Positions 26,625-38,567 of a DNA stretch of 64,000 nt are shown here, piece by piece (the first letter of the stretch is position 1; every line of letters starts with the position of its first letter). The stretch spans positions 1,736,001 to 1,800,000 of the forward strand of contig CM024189.1 in assembly GCA_013433145.1 (NCBI GenBank), written 5' to 3'. This DNA comes from Ascaris suum. Taxonomy: Eukaryota > Nematoda > Chromadorea > Rhabditida > Ascarididae. Made by a program: the position numbers and the translations under genes. The notes under the pieces were generated by a model. It made no database searches, was not told the origin of the DNA, and saw nothing but the letters and a program-made list of their open reading frames with translations.

Positions 26625-29600
26625 ATGACCATCAGCGGAGAAAGTCAGACGCGGGTATGTATGGTCCAGGTTTTGTACATATATGTGATGTGAATTTCTA
26701 CTTCTTCCATTTTTAAATTTTGACGGCGGCGGTAAAAACACTCTCATCGTCTTAATGCTCTTTTTGCAGATTTCCTTTGCCAGTATACATGATGGTGATA
26801 TCAGGTGTTGTGTACATATGTGCGCGTGTATGCGCCTGTTTACTCATTTGTCTCTCAGGTAGTTTCAAGTCTGGGGTTACTGATGCCTTCCCAAACTGTA
26901 TTTGAGATGCTAAACTGTATTTCACGATCCATCCATATCGCAAAGAGTTATGAACGTCTGAAGGTGCCAGGAAATTTGCGTGTATTTTGCGCCGGTCGAG
27001 GAAAAAGGAATCTTTTATGGAAATTTTTCTATGTGATTGGTTCAATTAAAATATGGAAACAACACTTTACATACCTCACTTTTTATCAGTATTACCTATC
27101 TCATTCGCATTTTTTTTTTTTTTTTTTTTTTTGCTTAATATATCCTCAGACAGCCAGGGTTTTTAGAGAAGTTCTTGAAGCTTTAATATGTAATTATTAG
27201 CTATTTGTTTGCCTGTTGTTATTGCAGGATCCAGTTGTAATATTGCAGAATTTGTCAAGGCAACCAACACTAAGCGAAGAAGAACGCAAACTTCTTAGAG
27301 AGGAATTTCGTGTCGCTTATGAGAAATTTGTCAGCAACAGGAGGGCGTTAATCTATGAACTACAAAAAATCGCTGATAAGGTGAAATGACATTTCTTTCA
27401 ACATGTGCACGCACTTTTTGCGGCCATTTGCAGAAGAGTGCAAGGATCTAAAGTCGTATATGAAATTCCACTTCAAGCACACATGAAATTCGATAAGTAG
27501 ACATTAGCTGTCATCTCTTTTCACTTGAAGATGGTGACATTGAAGTTGTGGATTTGTATGTGGCTTCTCAATTTACTGTTGAGGAGGATTTTCACTGAAA
27601 TCTGAGTGTGCATTCGTTCAGCGTATGAGTCTTAGTACGGTACGCGAAATTAGATGCACTCAAAGCGTGGAAAGTGTTTTCAGTGATGTTGCTTATTAGT
27701 TGGGTGAACATTTCAGGCAGTTGGAGTGTCGAAGGCTGCGCTATATCAAAGCTGGCTGGTAGCTCAGTTGGTCTTGGTGGAGGTGCGGCCGCTGTTGCTG
27801 GACTTATTGCTTTCCCACCAATCGTAGTTGTCGGTTCGCTTTTAATTATCTTCCTTATGCAATTTTTTTTAGAGGATGGAGGAGAGAGAGGAGGAAGGGA
27901 GGGACACTAGCGCCGATAGATGCCGAAAAATTAGATGTGATGCAAAATCACCAATATATTAACGTCAACTTTTGTTGTGATTTTGAGACTTAGAAAAATT
28001 TGCTGGCACGGATGGTTTTAATTACGTTTAGCTATGATGGTGTTTGATTCCTCTTCGAAACGCCTGAATCGAGATCGACGTAAACGGATTAATTTTAGCT
28101 AACAAATTCTCATGTATTAGCAACAAATGCAATGAAAAATTTTTTTAAACCCCGCCCTAATATTCAATAAACTTCATCTTTCTCAACGATGAAAAAAAAG
28201 TTACGTTGTATAATAATGAGTAAGTTGATGGAAGCATCATTACTTGTAAATTGAATTTTGCTTGCATTCCCGTATAACGTCTGACAAATTTAAGGCGGTA
28301 TTGCGGCTGGAATGGCAGCAGTATGGAATATTGGAACACAAGTTGTCGAATATAAGTTATCACCGCAACAACTTGGCGAAGAGGCTAAAGAATTATCCGA
28401 GACGGACGCTAAACTTATGAAAGAACTCAATTCAATCCATCAGAAATTATTCAAAGCCGATATGGTATATGAAGCGTTTCATATTATACGTTTTATTATG
28501 AAAGATCGATAATATGAGATTGTAATACCGAAAAATATCTAATATTGAATAAAATATAAATATGAACAGCTGCTATGTGTAAAGAGAGAAATTTTTTTTC
28601 AATTTCTTGCTCAATTTTCATCCACTTAACGGGTATAAATTGTATTTATCGACAATATTAGTTGAACTCTTCGTGAAATTTCCTTATCGCTCTACATTTT
28701 CTCCTGGTATATGGAAATTTCAGGCAGATATCGAAGCCGATGTTGGAGGATCGAATGAACTCGTAAGTTTTCTGTCACAAAACAGCATTCCTTTTCTAGT
28801 AAGCGTGAATTTTAGGACGCCACTCAGTTAAATTTTCCACCAGAGTAATTTCTGGTCTTGCACTTTTTTTTTGTTATGACTGGCTAATATGTGAGCGTAA
28901 AACCAAAGAAAGCATTGGCCTGGTAGTAAGGTGGTTTCAATTGACCAAAATCGTTGGTCACAACGCAGTTCATTTTGAAAGCCTGCACTTAGGTGAGTAG
29001 GTACGATTTTTCTTTTATAGGGTGCCAGCCTGTTTTATGGATGCGATTTTGGTTTTTGGATGGAGTAATTGAGGAAAAACGAGCGGTAAGTGCATATCAT
29101 TGAAAAGCATGGCTCCGCATCGTTCACACTCCTCTTAAATAGTTTCGCTTCGTGAATGTGTTCCACTAAATTTCCGGCTGTTTTCAGCTGAAGTCACATG
29201 TTGTCTAATGCTAGTAGACTGCTTGAAGTGCGCATTTTGTCAGTGATAGTTTCCAGCATTGATAAGCGGTAAGAGTTGCTGAGGGGTTCACAAATGAGTC
29301 TTGAAGAATTGCAGACTGGTGCTGGTGTTGGACTAGCAGGAGCTGTTGGACGAGGAGCCAGCGAACTGGTATGAAAATATTTTCAAATAAACGATCGGTT
29401 TGTAAAATTTGTTTTCTTAATTACTCTTAAAACATCTTTCTTTTTTTTTTCAGAGCATTTTGTGGGTTTTCGAGAACCTAAAATTTGCACGGCAAAACTG
29501 TCAATGAAATGAAATTATCGTTGGAATATAAATAAAAATGTTTGCATAAGTGTCACGTGGAAATTTTCCCAACAACAGTTTCAAACGACTCCGGAAGTAC

Positions 29601-32600
29601 GTCTGTCTTTAAAAGGTTTAATAAGCTCAAAAATTTGTTTCGATAGTAGGAAAATAAGAATGCATCTTTCTCAATATGGTATTGCTTCGTTTCATTTTTA
29701 ATGCTTAAAACAACTGGAGGTAGCACAGAGTGCACGTGTGATGCCTCGTTTATGAGATCAAGCAATTTTATCATCGTCAGCAGGGTAAGAAGGTATTTTC
29801 AACGATACATTCATATGAGCCAACCACTCAACAAAACCTCTTGCAGAAGATTCGTTTTCACACTCGTTTTGCAACCAGGTCAGTCACAAAATGGGTGCAA
29901 AATTTAGGCGCACATTTAAGTGCATGCTAATCCTTCGGAAGTTGATAGAGGAATTTATATAGGTCGCAGTGCTATGGGATAGATTATACTTCCAAATTTA
30001 ATTGCCATCAAGATGTGCAGATGAACAGGTATACAAATGTACCACTTCCCACAAATACATGCGCTAAAACATGCCCTCGTACACTGCGTTTTACGAGTGC
30101 AAACTTCATTATAGGAAATATTTGAAAAACGTCTTCCCACAACTCATTTCAGATCTGCTCGGGTGCCGAATTTGCTGCTACTGCTGGAAAACGAGCTGCA
30201 AAAGTGGTATGAATTTTTAGCTTCATAGTAAAATTTATCTGTTTTTTTTTTGCATCTGATCTTAGTACATGAGCTCTTTGAACACAATTCATCGCAGTTT
30301 GAAAGTACTGACGACGACTATTGGCGATCTTAGACACCACGTAAGGAATACTGTACTGTTTTTTCTTGAGAATTATACGCAAGTCGAACTTCGAGGCGGA
30401 TACGCTTTGTAAATTTGGTATGTATCACCCGTGTACGCCAGTTATAGGCAGTAGGCACGATGCCAAACGACTATGTGTCGATTTCGATGTTGACGACGAA
30501 GTCGATTCTTTCATGTCATTTAAGATCAGCCATTTTAGCTCCGCTCGGGACGAAATATCGCGAACGCTGAAAAAGGGACAGCCGAAGTGGTATGCTTATT
30601 TATTAAGCTTTCTTAAGCATTGTATTGTTTTAAAGATATAACTTGATATCCTATGAAGTCTTATGCTCTCTCAAACATCGGAAATATTCTCGCCATAATT
30701 GATATATTTGTTCGAACGGAATTTTGCATTCGCCAGTATTTGCCTTCATTTATTTATTTCATTACCGCTTTCTAAAGATATCACCATATCAGCACAGATG
30801 TAGGGTGCTTATTCTAATTTAGAGTTTTGTGGGTATGATACATGACCCCTTCCAGCCGTTATTTAGCTCACCTTTTAATGATATTGTTTTCAGTTTTCCA
30901 TTTGCTTTTTTTTTTCTACATTTAACATTTGTTCAGTGCATTAAATCTAGCCAGCTTCACTTCTATACCATAGGAGCAAGGCTGAAAAACGATGGAGATA
31001 CATTTGCATATGCATATAGACACAAACATTTGCATATAAATATGCATAGATAGAAAGACGCAAACACATATGCACGCACTTACGAACTCAAAGAAAAATA
31101 AAAACGACCGAAACCACGACGTTTATTTTGCTGCAATGCAAAAGAAGAACAAGTTGAAACTGTTGAAATAGATGGCGGCGACATACTATCGCTCAATTTC
31201 ACTTTGGCATTATTTGAGACCATAATTCAGCATTAATAAATCACCTTCACATCCCTGGTTTCATTTTGCTAACCAATCAGACGTCTTCTTTATGATATAT
31301 TAAAGCATCTTTACGTTTTGCATAATTTTTATTACGAAATCATAAAACATTATAAGTTTATATTCATTTCAATCGTCGTTTAGGCCGGTTCTGGAATCGA
31401 GATTGTTGCAGCTATGGAGGAGGGAGCATCTGGTGTGGTAAGCACTATAAATCGTTTTTTTTTTGGTTCACTACATCCTTATTTCACATACCTTCGAGCT
31501 GCGGTTAGCAAAAAAATTATGGAATGTCTGTTTTCGTCGTTGTAAATCTCTAATTCTTTGTTCGTAAAATGGCGGCGCTGATGACTGTATTGAAAGAAAA
31601 AAAGCCTCACAACCGAGAGAACATTCTGAATTGAAACGTTGTAGAAAATTTGAATGTTCTCTAACGACTAAAATTAATCTAAATACAATGACTGAACTAT
31701 CTTTTATAAATTTAACCTCCCCTTCCCTTATGGATTATTTTCATCATGGCCATATGTCATTTTTGATAATATTCGCTGATTATTCGCTCATATCTCAATT
31801 TAGATTGCTGCGGAAGCAGCCGGTGCGGAAGCTGCAATGGCGACAGGGGTAGGCACAGCTGAACTGGTTAGTCTTTAGCATCATCTAATCAAATATTGAT
31901 CGTTTTTTTGCTTATAGCCAATGACCTGAATTCATTTGAAAGTTGAAAAAGAAGTGAGAAACACTTTTTTGAAGGTTTACTTTAGTAGCCGATTTGCTTT
32001 CTAAACATTCCATTATGCCATCGATTGTGCATTTATCCAATTCGTAATCGTTGTCTAGAAATTGATAAATGATAATAAAATATATTTTCACAGAAATATT
32101 TCCAAATAACAATGAATTGTGTTATTGCTGCAAATGTTTTGGTTGCTTTGGTCGTTTATTTTTTTCGCAAGCTTTTGAATGGAGTATTTAGATTGGCACT
32201 GCTGGAGGTGAAGTTGCAACAGCCGCTGGAGTGGGCTCCGCTGAAATGGTATTTAACGTTGTTTTTATTGAGTATTTAATTCAGCCTATGAAATTAGAGA
32301 TGTTAATTTTCGTTGCGCTAATAATTCAGTGAACAGCTATAGCATCCATTTTTTTTTTGGAGTTTTAGTTCAGTTTTTATGATAGCATAAATATCGGGTG
32401 CACCTGCTGCAAACGAAACATCAAGACAGGAAATATTATCTAACAAACGGAGGGCTAATGGGAAGTTACCGCTGAATCGCTAACGAGAAATAAAATGTTT
32501 TGTTTTGCCAGTTGTGAAAACATTTCGGCGATATCACATTGGGTTTCGAGAACAACGTTAAGGACCGTTTTGTACTCCCACAACTGAGTGGCAGTGGCAC

Positions 32601-32902
32601 TTGAAGAATAAAAGGCTTCTAAGTTTTGTTTCTTTCAGATAGGACTTGGTGGTCAGGTACTACAAGGTGTTGCTCAAGGAGCAATTGTGTTTGGTGTGGC
32701 GATGGATATCGTTTCGATAATTTCCTCTGCACGCGCCCTCTCAAAAGGCTCTCGAACAAAATTCAGCGATGCGTTGAGGGAAAGGGTGAAGCGTAGAGAG
32801 ATCGAACTTGACGCCATTCGTGAAAGAGCAATCAGTAGCGGTCTTATAGAACCACCGGAACCCGTACATTTACATGTTCTCGAGCCAGCCGATCATATCT
32901 AA
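26625..32902 (+). CDS. apolipoprotein-L-like protein with micro-exon-encoded Gly/Ala repeats (11 exons, one apparent frame disruption)
   Basis: Exons: 26625-26654 (leader from 26576 after TTTAG), 27228-27380, 27717-27833, 28295-28464, 28724-28762, 29315-29368, 30153-30206, 31384-31437, 31804-31866, 32192-32248, 32639-32902. AATAAA lies at 32942-32947. Seen: a charged amphipathic N-part (EEERKLLREEFRVAYEKF, about 28-45), then AVGVSKAA and ISKLAGSSVGLGGGAAAVAG, then GIAAGMAAVWNIGTQVVEY, then a coiled charged segment. This is the order of the ApoL domain: a helix, a Gly/Ala-rich hydrophobic hairpin, then helices. ApoL proteins bind lipid and can insert in membranes. Six exons from 28724 are all phase 0 and code Gly/Ala-rich units; the last exon adds a basic C-terminus ending VLEPADHI. 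The exon at 27717 only agrees with its neighbours if two bases are ignored (total 1055 nt = 3 x 351 + 2). The family call is firm at motif level; cellular role unknown. Confidence 0.72.
29315..32248 (+). repeat. tandem array of ApoL micro-exons (54, 54, 54, 63, 57 nt)
   Basis: Five consecutive internal exons (29315-29368, 30153-30206, 31384-31437, 31804-31866, 32192-32248) start and end in phase 0 and code related units: TGAGVGLAGAVGRGASEL, ICSGAEFAATAGKRAAKV, AGSGIEIVAAMEEGASGV, IAAEAAGAEAAMATGVGTA(EL) and IGTAGGEVATAAGVGSAEM. The shared pattern is small-residue clusters, an acidic residue near position 5 and a GxxxAEL/M-like end. The final exon begins with a similar IGLGG unit. Because each is symmetric, any can be skipped or duplicated without shifting frame. 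Serial exon duplication is the likely origin. Confidence 0.75.
29454..29536 (+). other. candidate alternative terminal exon with polyadenylation signal
   Basis: A strong acceptor (a run of T then CAG, ending at 29453) is followed by 18 codons in phase 0 including the stop: SILWVFENLKFARQNCQ, TGA at 29505-29507. AATAAA follows at 29531-29536, 24 nt after the stop. Splicing here from the exon ending at 29368 would give a shorter ApoL-like isoform without most micro-exon units. It also has the 54-nt size of the micro-exons. Confidence 0.5.
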
Positions 32903-33705
32903 TATTCTGTGATAGTAAACTAATCATTGTTTCTCTTTGCTAATAAATTTTATCTAATTTTTGAAATTACTTGTAAAATTAAGTGGAATAATGATATTGT
33001 ACGCATAAGCTGAAATTTATTCGCAACAACGTTGAGTTGATGCGTTGTTTTACTTTATCGTAGAAATTTTACTTCATTAGTCGTTTAAATTTTTCGCATA
33101 TATTTCTTTTATAAATAGGTGATATTATATGCAACGTCTTATGATACGTTTTCTATAATATTGTATTGTGACTCTTATCGTGCAAAAATAACTAAACGTT
33201 ACTATTGTGTAGAAATGATTAAAACTAGAGCTCTTCATGATGAAATTGTGCATTGCCTATTATGTTTGATCGTCTCTTTCATTCGCATAAGTGTGTTTCG
33301 TTTTCAATTGCTCACACTTCTTTGATTACTTATATTGTAATTAGGCTATATAATTAATGAGATGCTAAGTTATAAATTATGAGAGAATAATTGAAGAAGT
33401 GGAACGAATCTTTCTGATGAGTTCGCAAGAGGTGGTCATTTCTTTCTATACTCCATAAAAGTATTTCGTACATATCAGACTTCAACATTGCAATTGTTTA
33501 AACCTATTCATTTGGTGGCAACTCAACGTGTATTGAAAATGTTCTATTGTGAGAGTTTTTCGGTACAATTTTTCCGCACAAAGGACACTTCAGTGTAATA
33601 TTTGCCGCTTTCTTAGTGATTGCGATTGGGCAAATAAAGGCGACATTTCATAACTGTGATGAGCAACTGCGGCCAAATATTTTGTAGGTGATCACGATAG
33701 ATGGA
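32903..33705. other. convergent intergenic region
   Basis: AT-rich sequence between the 3' ends of the ApoL-like gene (+) and the secreted-protein gene (-). The only signal recognised is AATAAA at 32942-32947 for the former. Confidence 0.6.
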
Positions 33706-35429
33706 TTAAAGAAGTCCTTCAGGGTCATCCTCCGGCACGTATCCACTGTAATTGGTCAACGCCGTCCTAATATCGTCACAGCTAAACGTATTGACCAGTA
33801 TCTGCAATACGGATTGAATATCTAGCGAAATGAATTCGCATGCGGTCGTCCACTACACTCCTTATTTCTGCTTTTTCTCACCTCGAAAGTATAATAGATT
33901 ATTGTCTTCTTTAGTTGATTTCCGCCAGCTGACCTATAAAAAAAATTCACCTATGATGCGAAGATTTGTTTCATATCCATACGTCATCAGCCATGCAACC
34001 ATTAAATAATCTTTAGTAGATTGGTGGCATGTTTTTCATCTAGTTTACATCGATTGCGTAATGTTCATCAGTTCTAAACGCAACAGCGTCGTATTTAAAG
34101 ATATCTATAGAGTTCCATCATTTAAGCACACCAACTAAAGCACCTTTAAACGAAATATAAGACCAATTTTTGACAACTATGCAAACCGAAACGGAAATAA
34201 TTTTGCATTCAGCATAAATCTTCTTCGGTTTCTCACCTTCACAAGCACCATTATCCGCTACACTTTGACTCATTAAAATTGTTGGCGTATGAGGTAAATA
34301 TGTGAGAATCAGGCGCACATGAAAATATCGCTGACGAGCCTGTGGGATAGGAGCTTTAGAATGTTTCTAATTTGCAAGCGAACGGATCGCCATAAGGTGA
34401 CGAGATAGGAAATAATCCAAGCATTTATGTGATGTTCACTATTTGCTTAGGTTTTTCTTAAGCAAGATATTAAAGATTTTATATAGTAAGGCGAATCCTT
34501 CAACTAGTGCATCGGATTTATTCCTCATTTTCTGGATAATTTCTGCGCTTAGAATGTGAATTTTTGGCGGTTTTTTTTCATTTAATTACCTGATTTTCGT
34601 ATTTCACGTGTCCGCATTAGGTTTTTTTTTAAAGCGAAACTCTTTCGACGAACTTTTACCCCGTAAGAGTGTACTTCTGATAAAATTTGGCGCCGATATA
34701 ACGCTAGAATATGAAATTGATGGGTAATATGAAAGTCGAGTTACCTCACAAAGCGCATCTTTAGCCGAATGACGATCGAGTGCCATAGGAACCACCCTAT
34801 TTTTCACACGTTCATATTTATGTTTCGTATACCAGTAGAAATTTCTCCGTATTAGTTCTTCTTTTGAGCCATATTCTCCCTGTGGTTCATAACCTGAATA
34901 AGTTAATGAGAAAACTCTACTATTATCAACCGAGTTTTTAAATGGAGTGAGATCCAATTGAAAAAGCGGCTTTTAGAAGCGTTTTGTCTAAGTCTGAGAT
35001 CAGGTATTTTTTTTAAAGGATCGGAGTCGATGGGGCCAAAATGTGGTGGAGGTCCTCAGTTGCATCTTATATCGAAAAAGTCAGGGTCAAGTCTTAGTCA
35101 GAAACGTCAAATTAGCAATGAAAACACGGCTTCCAATTCATAATAAGCAGCAGCTTCAATGACAGAAATCGGACAACCAAATGCATGGAAAAATTCTCAA
35201 CCAAACCAAACAACTCTAAAGGTCTGCTCATTGGACGATCCAAGCACAAGTTCTTAGTGCTAAATTAAAGCACCTATGAATCATCCAGAAATCACTACAA
35301 TACGAGAAGGAAGCTGACTCAGCACGTTGAAAGCTTGAAAGCGAACTCACCTGTACTGTTTCCTTCATCACCCGCACTTGAACAGGCAGCGGTTAATAGA
35401 AAGACGACGGTAGCGAACGTGAATAGCAT
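33706..35429 (-). CDS. secreted protein of unknown family, 157 aa (5 exons, complete)
   Basis: Exons in transcript order: 35351-35429, 34745-34893, 34237-34339, 33882-33928, 33706-33801; phases 1,0,1,0 all agree. The start follows a TTTAG acceptor by only 5 nt (AG at 35435-35436), a typical trans-spliced leader. Residues 1-20 (MLFTFATVVFLLTAACSSAG) are a clear signal peptide and no later membrane segment is seen. The mature part has three Cys (75, 109, 134), so at least one would be unpaired, and two N-glycosylation sequons (Asn24 NST, Asn143 NYS). Residues 25-75 are polar, with many Tyr and basic residues. Residues 80-90 and 119-131 look like beta strands (YFHVRLILTYL, TIIYYTFEILVNT). The strand pattern faintly recalls cystatin-fold proteins, but no QxVxG motif is present, so I do not assign a family. 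A nematode-restricted excretory/secretory protein is the best guess. Confidence 0.78.
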
Positions 35430-37579
35430 CTCGTCTAAACATTGATTTATAGTGAAGCCATATACTGTTAATATCGATCGCATAAAACTTATACAGGCAC
35501 ACAATGCATTCATAGAGAATATTCAAATAAACACATTCGTAACGAACTATCCTAGGTTAAAGACGTATTGCTCGAAAAGGCCGCATTTGAAGAAGAAATG
35601 CACAACTCGAGCGGTTGGAGTATAGGCATATCAATTCAATCTATACAGCGAAAATTCCAACTCACATAGTTATCTCTACAAAAATACAAACGCCTATGAA
35701 CGGCATTTTTTTCAAGCATATCAAATTGCTGAGTGATCGAGTACGTACTTATGTTTTGAATGTTGCCTTTTAAAAAGACAAATCGGTTAACATTACCGTG
35801 GAATAAATAAATATCACCACTCTATATGTTGAAATCACATCTATATATGCTTAGAGGCAATTAAAACAATGAAGCGTTATGGATTAAAAATCGAATAATC
35901 TTAATTTAAAGAGTTCGATTTTTTGAATGTTTTCAAAAATGAAGCAACGGGTTCGATTTCAAACGTAAAATATCTATTCAAAGAAACGTTCTTAATGTCT
36001 ATACAACGATCGAACCAATAACCAATCGGTTAGAGCTACTATTCTTTGCGTATGAGACGCTTTAAGAGCGACGCTTGCATGATTCTAATCGATTTCTTAT
36101 AGCAAAGAAGTTTACAACCACCTTTGGATAACACAAAAATAGAACGATAATTTTCGAATTGAGAATAGAGAAGCTTCTGTTGGGGCGCATCTGGCAGGAC
36201 CTACACCGTAGGGTACTTGTTATCATCGATAACATAAAATGAAATATCTAGCAATATAAGTGCTCGAAATATTCCGCAATAATGAGAGCACCCTATAGCG
36301 CAAGTGGCTCGATGTGAAAGTGGGAGACAATGAACAGCTACGAAACGTATCTTCTTCTGGAGTTAGCGTTTGCAACGATTGAAAGGCGGCTATAGCTATT
36401 GATAAAAACACATCGGAAGCAATAAGAAAAGTGGAAAATTGAGGCAATATACAATGCTGCACATCCATTTGCTTGTGTGTTAGAAAGCATCTATGAGTGG
36501 CCGTCGAATACGACCAAATCTCACATGCTAACATTTGTCGATTCACTAAGCGAGATTTGGCGGTCCGATAAAGTTGACCGCTTTGAATGAAACACTCTTT
36601 ACAACACCATCGAAACGACTATACAATACTCAGAAAAAAAAAATCAATCTTCAGCATATTCTTTCATTACTTAATGTTTTTCGTTTGTCAAGATACAATT
36701 TAGTGCACTGAAATTGTTAGTTAGTAGGGAACTGATTCTGTAATGTCAGCTGTCAATTACCTCAAAGACTTTCAAGTCAGTCTTTCGACATGATACAAAT
36801 CTGCAACACAAGACATAGAGATATCTTCGAATAATACACCATTTTACAGTTGCATATGCTTTCCACTTCGCTTCAATACTGCAGTTGACTGCTATTCTGT
36901 TATACAATCAACATCGGCCATTTTAGCTTACAACTTTTCCAGAAGCAGTACAAGAACAGAATGCTTATTTTGTCAGCATCAAGCTCATGTTACTTTAGGA
37001 AAAAATAGATGAAAGCTAATGCTCGAACCGATCAAGACTCTCGGAACGACTAGTATGTTGTGTGATAGGCTGTGGAAAGGAGTCACGCATGTTATGGTTT
37101 TGATTCTGATGATTTTCTATGGATGCTGCAGCTCGCGTGAAATCAAGAGAAGAAGTGGTGTATAGAGAGCTCATTATAGTCAGAAAATGGCCGGTCCAGA
37201 GTTGATCAAGCCACAGTACATAACATGGAATGCATCCTCTAGAAGCGTGATTTTCTCAGAAAGAACTTCATTTCAGAGGTAAAGGTTATTCTCTTACGAT
37301 ACTGAGCAGCATAAAAAAACAGTCCAATAATCTAACATAACAAAACCGTGCAATGGAATCTAACATATTGAAGCTAACTGTAACATGAAGCAGTGTCAAG
37401 CAACGACGTCTGACGCTTCCTCACACATTTTTTTGTGGCGTTCCTGCAGAACTGTCGAGCATTTATTGAAAGAGCTATTTCTTCTACTAAAACTGTAAAG
37501 GGTGGTGGAGTTAGAAGTCTGTGAGATGATCATATTGAGGAAAGGTTTAACTTCAAGTTACACAAAGATGAAGCACGCT

Positions 37580-37923
37580 CTAGAGAATGTAAAGCTTGTG
37601 GAGTGATGGCGAAATCCATTTGTAGGGCACATGTGTCAGTTTTTCCCATACTTTATTATCCCACTTCCTTTGAGGCTGATTGGCTCCTTGATGGAATTGC
37701 TTTGAAAAAAGTTCCGCTAAGAGGCGCATTCGCAAACGCATCATCACGTTGCTCGACAACATTTGCTGGATCTCAGCGATCTTCTCTACAAGATCTTGCT
37801 AAATAAACGCTGCATTTGAGGCTTTGCAAAGGTTAAGCGCAGCTGATTCTATTGGATCTGGAGCAGTTTTGGGCTGTTGAACATCTGGCTGGATGGATCT
37901 TGTGGGTTTACAACTGCAAAATT
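37580..37923 (-). pseudogene. possible decayed coding exon(s), family unknown
   Basis: Read on the minus strand from about 37923, one frame is open for about 114 codons except for a single TAG at about 37799-37801. Before it lies IQPDVQQPKTAPDPIESAA and a Cys/Lys stretch; after it a helical, Leu/Met-rich segment (QDLVEKIAEIQQMLSSNVMM) and a basic tail, ending at a TAG near 37580. TTTATTTAG directly precedes CAAGATC, so the stop could equally be a splice acceptor. Amino-acid texture is protein-like, but I recognise no family and found no linked exons. It may be a relic or part of an unannotated gene. Confidence 0.3.
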
Positions 37924-38165
37924 GAGATACACCTGGCCAATTGGCTCCAATAAATCCCTAATTTGCGTATACGCAGTGCTTTTGAAAACAGCTGGTTGAA
38001 AGGACTTAGTCACATTCGATTAGTGCTGCATTTACTTGTCGCCAAAACGTTCATACATTGCTCCAATAGGCGCTTTATTTACGGAACAAGACGCTCGTTA
38101 CCACAATCTAAAGTCGCCAAAGCACGATACGAACTCGAGAATCTCATGCAAACTTCCTAAGCGCA

Positions 38166-38440
38166 CAGCTGCTCCAAGTCTTCTTCCAGAAGTAGGAGAG
38201 CTTCATCGCGTCTTTCCATGGATGTTGTAGAGCTCCTTCAAGTCCTTCTCTAGATATACCGGTCTTTCCTCCGATATCGCACAGCTCTTTCCAGCCTTTC
38301 TTCAGATGTGGCAGAGCTCTTTCAATCATTTTCTTCGGTGCGACAAATTTGCTTCCTCAGATGTGGCAAAACTCTTTCGAGTCTTCCCTCAAATCTGACA
38401 GAACTCCTTCAAGCATCCTCAAATGTCACTGGATTTGAGG
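38166..38440. repeat. degenerate minisatellite, about 30-33 nt unit
   Basis: About eight imperfect copies of a unit with core CTTCAGATGTGGCAGAGCTC (on +) followed by a TTTC/TTCAA spacer; examples near 38305, 38355, 38385 and 38410. Copies are diverged by substitutions and small indels. Confidence 0.55.
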
Positions 38441-38567
38441 CTTCAAACGAACGCATACGCATCTTTGAAAGGGGTGACCAATAAATTATAGATCAGCAGC
38501 TTACGGGCACAGCACAGAAGTGATGACCGTAAAGCACAGCAAACTCTCTACAAATGCTTTTAGGCAA

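Noticed and set aside
27757..27785. TGGTAGCTCAGTTGG, a perfect tRNA box A-like string
   Set aside because: It lies inside the ApoL-like coding exon (SKLAGSSVG) and no box B or stems follow; coincidence.
36223..36546. 107-codon open frame on -
   Set aside because: No recognisable domain, no splice-consistent neighbours; likely chance in the spacer.
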